Source: Lepus europaeus
Taxonomy: Eukaryota; Chordata; Mammalia; Lagomorpha; Leporidae
DNA length: 64,000 nucleotides
Assembly: GCF_033115175.1 (NCBI RefSeq)
Contig: NC_084827.1
Coordinates: 22,500,001-22,564,000 of the forward strand
Reading direction: 5' to 3'
Made by a program: the position numbers and the translations under genes
Shown here: positions 54,325-64,000 of the stretch, piece after piece
How positions within the stretch are numbered: position 1 is the stretch's first letter
Layout of the letters: every line of letters begins with the position of its first letter
Notes under the pieces: model-generated
Told to the model about the DNA's origin: nothing
Database searches by the model: none
What the model saw: only the letters and a program-made list of their open reading frames with translations

Positions 54325-54655
54325 AATATTTTATTTATTTATTTGAGAGTCACAGTTACAAAAAGGAAAACAGAGCGAGAGAGCGAGAGAGAAGGAAAAG
54401 GAGAGAGACAGAGAGATCTTTCTCATTCACTGCTTTACACCCCAGATGGTCGCAACAGTCAGAAAACTGTGCCAGATTGAAGCCAGGAGCCAGGAGTTTC
54501 TTGCAGATCTCCCACGTTGGTGCAGGGGCACAAGCAATTGCATCGTCTTTGGATACTTCTTTCAGGCCTTTGGCATGGAGTTGGATAGGAAACGGAGCAG
54601 CTGGGACATGAACCAGAGCCAATAGGGGATGACGGTGTGGCAACAATGCCGGCCC
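54325..54655 (-). repeat. CSINE (different subtype)
   Basis: Complemented copy of the 'TTATTTATTTATTTGAGAGTC' tail type, with GA-rich block, 'caccccagatggtcgc', 'cagatctcccacgttgg', ending 'CAATGCCGGCCCC'. It lies about 40 bp from the preceding CSINE in the same orientation. Confidence 0.88.
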
Positions 54656-54834
54656 CTACTGTCACCTTTTAAGACTCATCTCTTCCTCTTCTTGTTAGCT
54701 TACCTCTGCATAAAGTTTTAAGGATTATGCTTAGTGAAGCAACCTAGACTTATAAACACACATATCACATTTTCTCTGATTTGTGTTAGTTAATATATAG
54801 AGTATAAAACATTACTGCATGAGTGAAATTGACA

Positions 54835-55410
54835 TATTTGATTTATTATTTATAGTTCTTATCTATATTTCTGCTGAGCAGTGGTCTTTTAACTTTGTTC
54901 TTGTTGAATTCCTTATTTACTGGGGCATTAAGCCTTTAACTATAAAGTAACTTTTTTTCTTTTTTTTTTTTTTTATTTGACAGGTAGAGATATAGACAGT
55001 GAGAGAAACAGAGAGAAAGAGAGAAAGGTCTTCCTTCCGTTGGTTCACTCCCCAAATGGCTGCTACAGCCGGTGCTGTACCGATCCGAAGTCAGGGCCAG
55101 GTGCTTCTTCCTGGTCTCCCATGCGGGTGCAGGGGCCCATGCACTTGGGTATCCTCTAATGCCTTTCTGAGCCACAGCAGAGAGCTGGACTGGAAGAGGA
55201 GCAACCGGGGATGCCAGCACCGCAAGCAGAGGATTAACCAAGTAAGCCATGGTGCTGACCCTAACTATAAAGCAACTTAACAGATATGTTTTCTAAGGAA
55301 GGAAGGTAAGAGAGGAGGAGGAAGGAAGGAAGAGGGTGGGAGGAAGAGGATTGATGTGTCTATGAACTACATTAAATCTGTTTTCTTTATATTAATGAAA
55401 ATGTGAAAAA
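54835..55410 (+). mobile_element. Older L1 3' UTR copy split by a CSINE
   Basis: 'gagcagtggtcttttaactt', 'ggggcattaagcctttaac' before the CSINE, then 'aggaaggaaggtaagag'-type purine block, 'tgtctatgaactacatt' and 'tttatattaatgaaaatg' after it. Colinear with 39090-39335 and 43980-44330. Confidence 0.65.
54954..55261 (-). repeat. CSINE inserted in older L1 3' UTR
   Basis: Complemented copy ending 'CATGGTGCTGACC'. A 17-bp TSD TAACTATAAAGTAACTT at 54937-54953 versus TAACTATAAAGCAACTT at 55262-55278 has one mismatch and is one of the longest duplications here. It lacks the usual 'ctagaacc' stretch before the head. Confidence 0.95.
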
Positions 55411-55789
55411 AAGTGAAGAGAAAAATCCAGATATTGTTTTCTTTGGTGAAAGCTGGCAAGAGATTCAAACTGTTCAAATCACTTCTCAAACCAAAATCCT
55501 GAATTCTTTCTTTGTTCTCTCAAACCATTTTCTGACCATCTGGGAATACCTGCCTGTTTGTTTCTAGATAGTCTCAATTATATAAATTGTAAAGCTTTAT
55601 ATAAGTCCTTCTTGTGTGTTGTGCGTGATCACCAGACTTAACATATGAAGAAAAAATTTGACCAGGTTCCAGCATGTCTTTTCAGAGTAGCCACAACAAT
55701 CATTTGACATATTTTAGGATGTATATGAACGCTAGATCTTCCTCTTCCACTTTATTTTAGGTAAGAAACTTTCACCTGAATCAGGAACA
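55411..55789. other. Unassigned sequence
   Basis: Nothing recognised. Confidence 0.4.
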
Positions 55790-56640
55790 GATAAGAATAG
55801 CAAAAAAAAAAAAATTGTAAGCAAAATGTTATCAAATTAAAGGCTCCAAAAACCATGAGCAATTCAATGGAATCTACCATTAAAGTAGAGAAAATGAAAT
55901 GGTGAGACACAGAGTTCGAAGAAAAATTTTCAAAGCATATATCTAATAAAACATTCATATCCAGAATATTTAACAAACTCTGAAAAGATCAATAAGAAAG
56001 CAAAGATGTTACTTTAAAATGGGTAAATTTTTTGACCAGAGACTTCACCAAGGAAGTTAAACTGTGGTTGAAGATGGCAGAAAACATGTTCAATGTTAGT
56101 TATTTGGGAATTTCAACTGAAACCACAATGAGATGCCAGTGCTTTAATAGTTAGTATCTAAAAAACTGATTGGATCAAGAGTTGCACAGAATTCAATATA
56201 ATTAGAAGATCCAGCACTGTGGCATAGTGGGTAAAGCCGCCACCTGCAGTGGTGGCATCCCATATGGGCACTGGTTTGAGTCCTGGCTGCTCCACCTCTG
56301 ATCCAGCTCTCTGCTATGGCCTGAGAAAGCAGTAGAAGATGACCCAAGTCCTTGGGCCCCTACACCTGCGTGGGAGACCTGGAAAAAGCTCCTGGTTCCT
56401 GGCTTCTCATTGGCCCAATTCTGACATTGCAGTCATTTGGGGAGTGAACCAACGGATGGAAGATCTCTCTGACTCTGTAACTCTTCATTTCAAATAAATA
56501 AGTAAATCTTTAAAACAAAAGAATAATTGGAACTCACATATTGCTGTCAGTAAGCTACAATGTTACCAGACTAATTGGAAAACAATTTTAAGTTTCTTAA
56601 GTAGTAAACTTATATTAATTTTATTTAATCTTGGTTTATG
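55790..56640 (+). mobile_element. L1 ORF2 3' relic with CSINE
   Basis: 'catatccagaatatttaaca', 'gaccagagacttcaccaagg', 'gaaaacatgttcaatgttag', 'gaaaccacaatgagatgcc', and after the SINE 'acatattgctgtcagtaagc' follow the ordered L1 ORF2 3' consensus. Confidence 0.7.
56208..56522 (+). repeat. CSINE inserted in L1
   Basis: 'CCAGCACTGTGGCATAGTGG', 'CATATGGGCACTGGTTTGAG', 'GACCCAAGTCCTTGGGCCCC', (AAAT)n tail. TSD ATAATTAGAA (56198-56207) versus ATAATTGGAA (56523-56532). Confidence 0.93.
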
Positions 56641-57035
56641 CTATGCAAATATGTGTATCTCTTCATTTTAGATTTTCCAATTTATTGGTTTATTATTTTT
56701 ATAGCATATTTTTGATCTTTTGTATTCTTTTATATTTTTTGTTATAAGTTGTAATGTTTACATTTGCACCTCTGATTTTATTTATTTGACTAGCCCACTT
56801 CCTTTTATTCTTGTTCCAGCTAAGGTTTTGTCAGTTTTATTTATCTTCAAAGATCAGATTATTTGTTTTGCTGATTTTTAATTGGTTTTCTAGTCTCTAC
56901 TTAATTTATTTTGCTCATATATTTATTATTGATCTTTGTAATTTATTTCCTTACAGTAACCTTGGGCTTTGGTAGTTCTTGGTTTTCTAATTCTTTTAGT
57001 GGCAGCCTATTTGAAATCTTTCTTCATTTTTTAAA
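56641..57035 (-). mobile_element. L1 ORF2 fragment
   Basis: Complemented L1 ORF2: 'tttattggtttattatttt', 'tgtaatgtttacatttgc', 'tgattttatttatttgact', 'agctaaggttttgtcag', 'tttatcttcaaagatcag'. It has opposite orientation to the neighbour. Confidence 0.7.
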
Positions 57036-57039
57036 GATT

Positions 57040-57345
57040 TTTTAAAAAAAATATTGACTTTATTGACTTTATAGAATTACAGAAAGAGAGCAAGAGACAG
57101 AGAGAGAGATCTTCCATCCACAGGTTCACTCTCCAGATGACTACAATGGTCAGGCCTTGGCCAGGCAGAAGCCAAGAGCCATGATCCCCAACTGGATCTT
57201 CCACAAGGTGGCAGAAACCCAAACACATTTGCTATCTTCTTCTGCTTTTCCCAGTCTATTAGGGAAATGGACCAGAGCTACAGCAGTTGGGACTGCCCAT
57301 GTGAGATGCATGCCTGCTGTACCACAATCCACGTTTGCAGTAATT
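57040..57345 (-). repeat. CSINE (older)
   Basis: Complemented copy: 'gactttatagaattacag', GA block, 'ccacaggttcactctccag', 'gatgcatgcctgctgtac'. Confidence 0.75.
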
Positions 57346-57417
57346 CTAGCTCCAGGGTTTTTCTTTTAGTATCAACTGAAATAATTTCCAGATTTGTTGT
57401 TACAAAATCTATAGATA

Positions 57418-57477
57418 TATTTTCTCTCTGTCTCTCTCTCTCATTGTCTAACTCTGCCTGTCAAAAAAAAAAAAAAG
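57418..57477 (+). repeat. CSINE truncated to ~60 bp, own TSD
   Basis: Only the SINE 3' end: 'TTTCTCTCTGTCTCTC', 'TCATTGTCTAACTCTGCCTG', then 'TCA' and an A14 tail. TSD CTATAGATA is perfect at 57409-57417 and 57478-57486, so it is a complete insertion event and not a later deletion remnant. Confidence 0.9.
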
Positions 57478-57486
57478 CTATAGATA

Positions 57487-57789
57487 ACTTGCAAATTCAA
57501 GTTGAAATTTTTCAAGGATCACACTAGTGATGGAGGGTAAAAATGATGTTTTTTTTGATAATTTAAAATAAGTCATCATAAGAAAACAATGTGCAATTCA
57601 AAGAGAAATGAAGAGAAGACTCTACCATAGAAAGGCATGTTATTTTAGAAGATGTTTTCTTGAATATATCCAGTCAATTAGAAAAAAAACTAATTAATTG
57701 AGATTAAAGGAGCAAGTGGTGAAAATTCTACTTAAAGGAATAATATTTTGTTTTAAAATGATAAATTCTAAAATATCATTTACTGACTG
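57487..57789. other. Unassigned AT-rich sequence
   Basis: Nothing recognised. Confidence 0.4.
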
Positions 57790-58100
57790 TTAAATAGTCC
57801 CTTCCCCATCTGTAATATCACTCCAATATTTAGAGTAACAGATGGAGAGAAAGGTTTTCCATCCACAGGTTCACCCCTCAAATGGCCACAACAGACGGAC
57901 CTGGGCTGATCTGACACCATGAAGTTCTTCTGGGTCTCCCACATGGGCACAGGGGCCCATGTGCCTGGGCCATTTTCTACTGCTTTCCTAGGCACATTAG
58001 CAGGTAGCTGAATTGGAAAAAGCAGCAATTGGGACATGAACTGGTGCCCATATGGAATGAGGGTGCCATAAGTGGAGGCTCAGCCAACTATACTGACTTT
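57790..58100 (-). repeat. CSINE (older)
   Basis: Complemented copy: 'gagtaacagatggagagaaa', 'ccacaggttcacccctcaaa', 'gggtctcccacatgggc', 'ggacatgaactggtgcccat', head decayed near 'actatactgactt'. Confidence 0.8.
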
Positions 58101-58769
58101 TCATTTGTTTTTTTTTATGACTTTTATTTTTGTTAAAAACCTTTTATATGTACATATATATATAAAATCAGATTTGAATTCATGCATTTTATATATATAC
58201 ATATATATATATGTCAAACATTACTTGCTTCTAAGTCAGGGTTAGGAAAAGGAAATGGAAGATAAAAGGTAAGAAATATGATAGAAAGAGAAGGAATAGG
58301 GAAGGAAGAGAAAGGAAATCAATTGCAGTAGGAAGGAGAAGAAAAGGATTTTAAAAGAGAGTTCAAATCAATGAGGTAAAATTAAGCAAAGACCTGACAT
58401 AGCTAAAGTTTTATGTTGATTACATGCTTATATACTATATATTGTTACATGCCTTGCATTTCATTTATTTGTAAAAATTAATATCATTGAACAGTTTTAT
58501 TCAATTATGAATAGAGGTTTATTCATCATGAGATTTCTCAAACTGATATAAAGTTTAGTCTCGACAGTTAAGCACAAGATGAACTATATCAGCTGCAAAG
58601 CTGCAATGATTGAAGAAATGTTCCCTGAGAGAATTTAGTCTCCACATCTTAATTCTTCCAAAGCAAAAAATCAGATGCAGTAGTAAATGTCCAAGTAATG
58701 GAAAAGAGGTGGATTTTTCTACACAGACAATTGGAAATCATATACAAATATAACCATTGTATTCCCCAT
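58101..58769. other. Unassigned, with TATA-rich hairpin sequence
   Basis: 58145-58215 has TACATATATATATA and TATATATATACATATATATA runs that can pair. Purine-rich 58240-58365 follows and may be old L1 3' UTR. No gene. Confidence 0.4.
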
Positions 58770-60000
58770 AAAGAATTTCAAGGGAATTGACAAATGTTTA
58801 GTTAGACTAAACAAGAAAACTAGAGAGAAAACATGCTACAACAATCACGAATGAAAAGGAGATCTAATTACCTAACATACACAGATTAAAATAATTTTAC
58901 AGAAATGCCACATTCAACTTTGGGTCATTAATTAAGCAGTTATAAGACAGAAAAATTCCAAGAATGTTATTCATTACCAAAACTGATTAAAAGAAATAGA
59001 AAATCCATATAGACCAGTTGCAAGGAAAGAAATGTAGCAGTAATTAAAAATATTCTGTCAAGGCCGGCGCTGTGGCTCAACAGGCTAATCCTCCACCTTG
59101 CGGCGCCGGCACACCGGGTTCTAGTCCTGGTTGGGGTACCGGATTCTGTCCCGGTTGCCCCTCTTCCAGGCCAGCTCTCTGCTGTGGCCCGGGAGTGCAG
59201 TGGAGGATGGCCCAAGTGCTTGGGCCCTGCACCCCAGGAGAAGCACCTGGCTCCTGCCTTCGGATCAGCGCGGTGGAGGGTGAACCAACGGCAAAGGAAG
59301 ACCTTTCTCTCTGTCTCTCTCTCTCTCACTGTCCACTCTGCCTGTCAAAAAAAAAAAAAAATTCTGTCAAATAAAAAGCTCAGTCTACATGACTTTACTG
59401 GTGATTTTTTTCACATATTTAAAGAAAAAATTGTTCTTTCACACAATCATTCAGAAATTCAAGGAAGGAAGCTGCTATTATCCTGATAATAGAGCCAAAG
59501 ACATTACAAGAAAACAAATCAATATCACTCATGGGCATATATACAAACATGAACAAAATATTTGCAGACAGAATTCACCCATAATCAAGTGAAATTTTCA
59601 TTCCAGGTTTGCATAATAGTTTCATACCTGAAATTCATTGATTATTATATTTATTTAAGGGAATAAATAGGAAGGATGATCATATTAATAGATGCAGGAA
59701 AAATCATGCATTACAATTCAATATCCATTCATGATAAGAATGCTCAACATTTAAGTATAGAATGGAATTTTTCGGAATGATACTCTGTCTAACATTCCTA
59801 CAACTACAGTCACACTGAACTGTAAAAGACTGAATTCTTTCCTTATAATATTCAGACCAAGAAAGTGTATAATTTCAATACTTCTATTAAATATTATACT
59901 TAATGTTTTAGACAATATCATTGGGAAATATAAGACACTATGGTTGGAAAGGAATAAATTAAATTGGTAGTGTAAAACTAGATTCTCAATCCTGTTTGAG
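58770..60000 (+). mobile_element. L1 ORF2 relic with CSINE
   Basis: L1 ORF2 phrases in order: 'aatttcaagggaattgacaa', 'actaaacaagaaaactagag', 'tcacgaatgaaaaggag', 'gccaaagacattacaag', 'gaattcacccataatcaagt', 'attaatagatgcaggaaa' and 'tccattcatgataagaatgc'. Frame broken. Confidence 0.72.
59062..59360 (+). repeat. CSINE (young) with two internal deletions
   Basis: 'GGCCGGCGCTGTGGCTCAAC' head through the A14 tail, close to consensus. 'GCACCCCAGGAGAAGCACC' lacks the 'catgggagacc' bases, and 'TCAGCGCGGTGGAGGGTG' lacks the usual right-core block. TSD ATTCTGTCAA is perfect at 59052-59061 and 59361-59370. Confidence 0.96.
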
Positions 60001-60527
60001 AGCTGTGCACTAGTTTCTCTAAATCTCTCTGAGGGTTCTTTCTCCAGCCCAAGGTAATATACTGACCCACATATATGCACTGATAATTCCTCTGCTGAAT
60101 ATTTGATGAGGGTTATCTGCAGAATATTTGCATTCTGTGTACAGATGTCTCTAATCACGCATTCTTTTTTGAGTTCAAGCAGCCCTGGTTTCTTTGGACT
60201 CTCATCTTAGTTACAAGGACTATGGGAGATTAGGTCTGCACACCAGTGTAAGTTCCAAAGTTTGACTGATGATAGTTCAGATCTCCACAAATTACTTCCT
60301 TGTAAACCTCAGAGAAGTTGTCAAGAATGGCAATATCTGACACAATCAGTCAGGATTAGAAAATGTGTAAAATCTAGTAAAAAGCCACTAAACAGAGGAT
60401 TCCAGTAACAATTTTGTCACTCAGTCGTTAGAGAAAACCTTGGCTTCCAAATCATACCTGTTAGCCATAAAAGGGACATCAGGTGTCATCTGGTCAATTC
60501 TCAGAGCTTACACAGAGCTGGGAAGAA
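60001..60527. other. Unassigned sequence
   Basis: A 135-codon minus frame (59751-60158) straddles the L1 relic and this region and is accidental. Nothing else recognised. Confidence 0.4.
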
Positions 60528-60833
60528 TTTTTTTTTTTTTTTTGCACCATACAGAATAGAAAGGCCTCTTGCCTCATAAAGTATGGAGGATCTGAGATTA
60601 CTGAACAACAGTGAGTAAATTATCTCCACTCTAACAGCATCTTTGTACCCTGACAAATCTTCAAGCGAGTCTTGAAAGGATCCCAGTCCTCTAAATAACT
60701 TAATTGCACACCAATTAAAGCCAACATTATTTAAATGGATATCACAACTCCATTCTCCAAATGTAAAACTCAAAATTTTAAGCACCAGTCATCAGTCAAC
60801 AGATGTCTCCGTCAATATTCTACCAGAGGAGTA
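60528..60833 (-). pseudogene. Possible retrocopy of unknown RNA
   Basis: A 16-nt T run (60528-60543), the complement of an A tail, adjoins about 290 bp of non-repeat-looking sequence. GAAGAA occurs on both sides (60522-60527, 60834-60839). No AATAAA lies just before the tail, and the source was not recognised. Confidence 0.3.
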
Positions 60834-60839
60834 GAAGAA

Positions 60840-61064
60840 GTAAGAAATCGATCAGTAGGTGGTGTTCATGTGACATATATATTTACTAGAAATTATCAAA
60901 TGATACCATGGTAATTTGTGAAGTCCACTATACGAGTGGTGTTCTTCAATATGATTTTCACTAAACGTTGGAAAGACAGAGTGCAAAATATGCCACCACC
61001 TCCAAGAAATCCCTGCAAATACTAATAACACAAAGGCAACTAGCCCTGTTACAGGCTCTACTGG
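60840..61064. other. Unassigned sequence
   Basis: A 77-codon minus frame has no recognised homolog. Confidence 0.35.
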
Positions 61065-61345
61065 ACCCCCTAAAAATTCATGCATTGAAGCCTTAACCTG
61101 TAAATTAATGTATGTATTGGAGGTGGGGATTTGGGGAAATAATTGTTTTACACAAGGCCACTATTGTTGCAAGATTTCATTATGAGATGACCTTATATGA
61201 AGAGACACAGGAATTCCCTCTCTCCCTCTGTCTCTCTCTCTCTCTCTCTCGAGTACACCTCAAGAGGGTGGTTATGTGAAAGGTACAAAAAGAGCCCTCT
61301 GGAACTCAGCCAAGCTGATGGCTGATGATCATAACTGATAAGATT
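61065..61345 (+). mobile_element. MLT1-like MaLR LTR 5' part
   Basis: 'accccctaaaaattcatgca', 'ttgaagccttaacctg', 'ttggaggtggggatttgggg', 'gagatgaccttatatgaaga', 'gagacacagg', CT tract, 'agagccctctggaactcagcc' follow MLT1 consensus order. It contains a (TC)n run at 61219-61250. Confidence 0.65.
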
Positions 61346-61673
61346 AATTTCTATTTAGTTACCTATGATATTTTATTAAGAAAGTACAATATGATTAAAA
61401 TAATCTCCACTTCTTCCCTCTTTATCTACAGAAAAAAATAATTCTGAAAGTTACAGGCTTTCAGGCATAAATGAAATAATAAAATATATAGTATTAGAGT
61501 TGCTGGCATTCCTGAATAGAGACAACATTGTCTTTTCTTATTGGGAAATATGTCTTGTCTCATTGCCACTGACATGCTATCTTGAACACTAACAAAATAA
61601 TGCCAACTGTCATTTCTTTCCTGACATAAATGACAAATACAAGCATCAGAAATAAATTTGCATATCTTCACCC
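61346..61673. other. Unassigned AT-rich sequence
   Basis: Nothing recognised. Confidence 0.4.
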
Positions 61674-61699
61674 TGGTGGCAAGTGGGATTGTGAAACCT

Positions 61700-61790
61700 A
61701 CTTCCTTCCCTCCTTCCTCTCTCCCTCCCCCATCCCTTCCTCCCTTCATCCTTCCTTCTTCCTCTCGCCTCTCTCCTATCTGTGATCTAT
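61700..61790. repeat. (CCTT)n/CT-rich pyrimidine tract
   Basis: Imperfect CCTT and CTCC units. Frames on both strands through it are low-complexity artefacts. Confidence 0.9.
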
Positions 61791-61848
61791 CATATCTTTC
61801 TTTACCACTCATCTCTCTGTGTCAGTCTATCTTTAAGAGTCTACCTTG

Positions 61849-62161
61849 AGGCTGACACTGTGGAGAAGTAGGTTAAAGCCATGGCTTGCAGCATCTACAT
61901 GACATCCTATGTGGTGCTGGTTCAAGTCTGAGCTGCTCCACTTCTGGTCCAGCTCCCTGCTGATATGCCTGGGAAGGCAGCAGAGGATGGCACAAGTCCT
62001 TGGAAACCTGCACCCACGTGGAAGACCCAAAGGAGGCTCCTGGCTTCTGGCTTAGGCTAGGCTCAGCCTGCTCATTTGGGGAATGAAAAGTGATGGAAGA
62101 TCTCTTCCCCCCTTTCTCTCTCTCTCTCTTTCTTTCTCTCTGTGACTCTGTCTTTAAAATA
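61849..62161 (+). repeat. CSINE (older subtype)
   Basis: 'AGGCTGACACTGTGGAGAAG', 'ATCCTATGTGGTGCTGGTTC', 'TGGTCCAGCTCCCTGCTG', 'CTGTCTTTAAAATAA'. TSD AAGAGTCTACCTTG (61835-61848) versus AAGAGTCCACCTTG (62162-62175), one mismatch. Confidence 0.94.
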
Positions 62162-62175
62162 AAGAGTCCACCTTG

Positions 62176-62759
62176 GTAAGGTTGTGAATTTTCAAATACA
62201 GAGAGACTAGATAAAAGATTTCTGGGGAGATTCAAATTTGTATCTCACAAAAATTCACCTGGGAAATATAAACAGATATATAATAAGATGGTCTGGGGCT
62301 AGTAAGAGCATATAACATAAAAATTGCAGAATTTTGGTTGGTCTCAGATTTCTCAGTAGTAATCCCTATTACCTGAATCCAAAGGCATAATTATTAGAAG
62401 TTTCTGTATAATTAAAATATGATTCAAGAATTTTATACTTGTTGTTATTCAAGTAAATGAGCAATGATAGGTTATCACAAACATGGACATTCTAGTAAAT
62501 ATTTAGTAAATAAATAATACCAGTAATAGACCAGAAACACCAATTCTTTGGCACCAAAATTTGTCCAGGAGACAGATGTCAAGGCTGGATTAAAGTGTTA
62601 GGATCCACAAGCATTTTTTTATTTGTCAGAATTGACAACATTATGCAGTTATATTACATAATTTACTTTACTTTAAATATGCTTCAATATTATTACAAAA
62701 TAAAATAAGAATTAAAATTACATTGTTACATAGGTTTCCACTGTTGGTACCTTATCACC
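62176..62759. other. Unassigned AT-rich sequence
   Basis: Nothing recognised. Confidence 0.4.
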
Positions 62760-63224
62760 TTTCATTTGTCTATTTTTATATCTTTTGTTACTGATAATTT
62801 TATAATATTTGAGATTTATGTCACATTTCTTTTAATGGATTAATTTTAACACATTTCTGAATCTAGATTTTGGGGTTCCAATAAAGGTTTATATACCCCA
62901 AATAGTCAGTGCTTTCTCATGTTTTTTTCCTTGAATTTCAGAGTTTGAGAGTTTGTAATGTATCCAACCCTTTAAATTTTTAGTTTCTTAATTTTCTGTA
63001 TTCAGATATTGAATTAAAACTTCAATATTTGTTGAAAAATGTTTTTAATGCAATGGTCTTGTCACCTTTACCAAGAGTCAACTGATTATACATGTGTTGG
63101 TCTATCTGAATCCTCTCTGTTCTGTTGATGTAAACCTTTATCTTTTTTTCAATGCTAATGGTCTTGATTACTGCAGCTTTTTGGTTAGTTTTAAATAAGG
63201 GAGATTAAATCCTGAAACTTTCTT

Positions 63225-63583
63225 TTTTTTTTAATTTTTTTTATTTTTTTTTATTTTTATTTTTTGACAGGCAGAGTGGATAGTGAGAGAAAGAGACAGA
63301 GAGAAAGGTCTTCCTTTTTGCCGTTGGTTCACCCTCCAATGGCCACTGCGGCCAGCGCATTGTGCTGATCCGAAGCCAGGAGCCAGGTGCTTTTTCCTGG
63401 TCTCCCATGTGGATGCAGGGCCCAAGGACTTGGGCCATCCTCCACTGCCTTCCCGGGCCATAGCAGAGAGCTGGCCTGGAAGAGGGGCAACCGGGATAGA
63501 ATCCGGTGCCCTGACCGGGACTAGAACCCGGTGTGCCGGCGCCGCAAGGCAGAGGATAAGCCTGTTAAGCCACGGTGCCGGCC
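63225..63583 (-). repeat. CSINE inserted in L1
   Basis: Near-consensus complemented copy ending 'CACGGTGCCGGCC'. A 19-bp TSD TAAATCCTGAAACTTTCTT (63206-63224) versus TAAATCCTGCAACTTTCTT (63584-63602) has one mismatch and is the longest duplication in the window. Confidence 0.96.
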
Positions 63584-63769
63584 TAAATCCTGCAACTTTC
63601 TTCTCTGCTTTACAAATTATTTCACATATATGCTATAAGCTTTTAATTACTTTGGGAAAATCCTGCTTGAATGCTGATTGGGAATACACTAAATCTATAT
63701 ATCTATTTGAGTAAAAATATTCTCCTAGGCTCTCTGAAGTCCTTTCATTAATGAATTCAGTATTAATTC

Positions 63770-64000
63770 TTTTTTTTTTTTTTTTTTTGACAGGTAGAGT
63801 GGACAGTGAGAGAGATAGAGACAGAGAGAAAGGTCTTCCTTTACCGTTGGTTCACCCTCCAATGGCCGCCGCAGCTGGCGTGCTGCAGCTGGCGCACCAC
63901 GCTGATCTGAAGGCAGGAGCCAGGTGCTTCTCCTGGTCTCCCATGGGGTGCAGGGCCCAAGTACTTGGGTCATCCTCCACTTCACTCCTGGGCCACAACA
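63770..64000 (-). repeat. CSINE, cut by window end
   Basis: Poly-T, 'GACAGGTAGAGTGGACAGTG', 'GTTGGTTCACCCTCCAATGG', continuing past the last base. The 5' head of the SINE is outside the window. Confidence 0.93.

Larger units (their letters stand above)
62760..64000 (-). mobile_element. Old L1 ORF2 relic with two CSINEs
   Basis: Complemented L1 ORF2: 'caatatttgttgaaaaatg', 'accaagagtcaactgattat', 'gttggtctatctgaatcc', 'tctgttctgttgatg', 'cttgattactgcagcttttt', then after the first CSINE 'gctgattgggaatacactaa'. It runs off the window. Confidence 0.72.

Noticed and set aside
59751-60158. 135-codon minus-strand open frame
   Set aside because: Half of it lies antisense within an L1 ORF2 relic, the rest has no motif. 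Expected by chance in this length of sequence.
60852-61085. 77-codon minus frame with a tryptophan-rich stretch
   Set aside because: It looked protein-like at first, but I recognise no family, and its 3' part overlaps the MLT1-like LTR end.
63283-63714. 143-codon open frame
   Set aside because: CSINE antisense reading plus L1 flank. Equivalent frames occur in the other CSINEs.

Overview
The window is mammalian nuclear DNA and almost certainly from a lagomorph (rabbit, hare or close relative). The evidence is about 33 copies of the tRNA-derived lagomorph C-repeat SINE (CSINE). These carry its GGCCGGCGC head, the 'CCAGCTCTCTGCTGTGGCC' core, the CT-rich 3' part and the AATAAA/A-rich tail. Young L1 3' ends with a G-rich 3' UTR of the rabbit L1 type are also present. 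No intact protein-coding gene, tRNA, functional rRNA, CRISPR array or bacterial-type gene was found. The long open frames are accidental readings of CSINE, LINE and microsatellite sequence.

Layout. 0-9 kb: CSINEs, an old L1 ORF2 relic read on the minus strand, an MLT1-like LTR, and an unexplained 81-bp inverted repeat pair (7324-7404 / 8000-8080). 9-13 kb: AT-rich and largely unassigned. 13-14 kb: an L2 relic interrupted by a CSINE that itself carries a retroposed 5S rRNA fragment. 14.2-16.6 kb: MaLR LTR, L1 relic and CSINEs. 16.7-17.7 kb: a processed ATG10 pseudogene, the only recognisable protein-gene relative. 18-23.3 kb: an L1 relic carrying two CSINEs, then a solo LTR. 23.8-28.8 kb: one ancient L1 (plus strand) split by at least five later insertions, four of them LTRs or LTR-like and one of those inside another. 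29.4-31.6 kb: the only GC-rich stretch, with no recognised gene. 32-38.9 kb: L2 relics, L1 3' ends, a short hAT-like element and a twin-primed L1. 39-64 kb: L1 fragments in both orientations, two kinds of young L1 3' end, many CSINEs, an MIR, MLT1-like sequence and microsatellites.

How it works together: this looks like an intergenic or large-intron retrotransposon graveyard. Several nesting relationships and target-site duplications (TSDs) are readable directly, giving a relative history: L2/MIR/L1M/MLT1 first, then ERV LTRs and older CSINEs, then the youngest CSINEs and L1 3' ends. The most unusual items are the 5S rRNA fragment retroposed into a CSINE, the 81-bp inverted repeat, the 5'-inverted (twin-primed) L1, and a CSINE truncated to about 60 bp that still has its own TSD. 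I did not find a new multi-gene system. Family assignments rest on recognition of consensus sequences, not on a database search.
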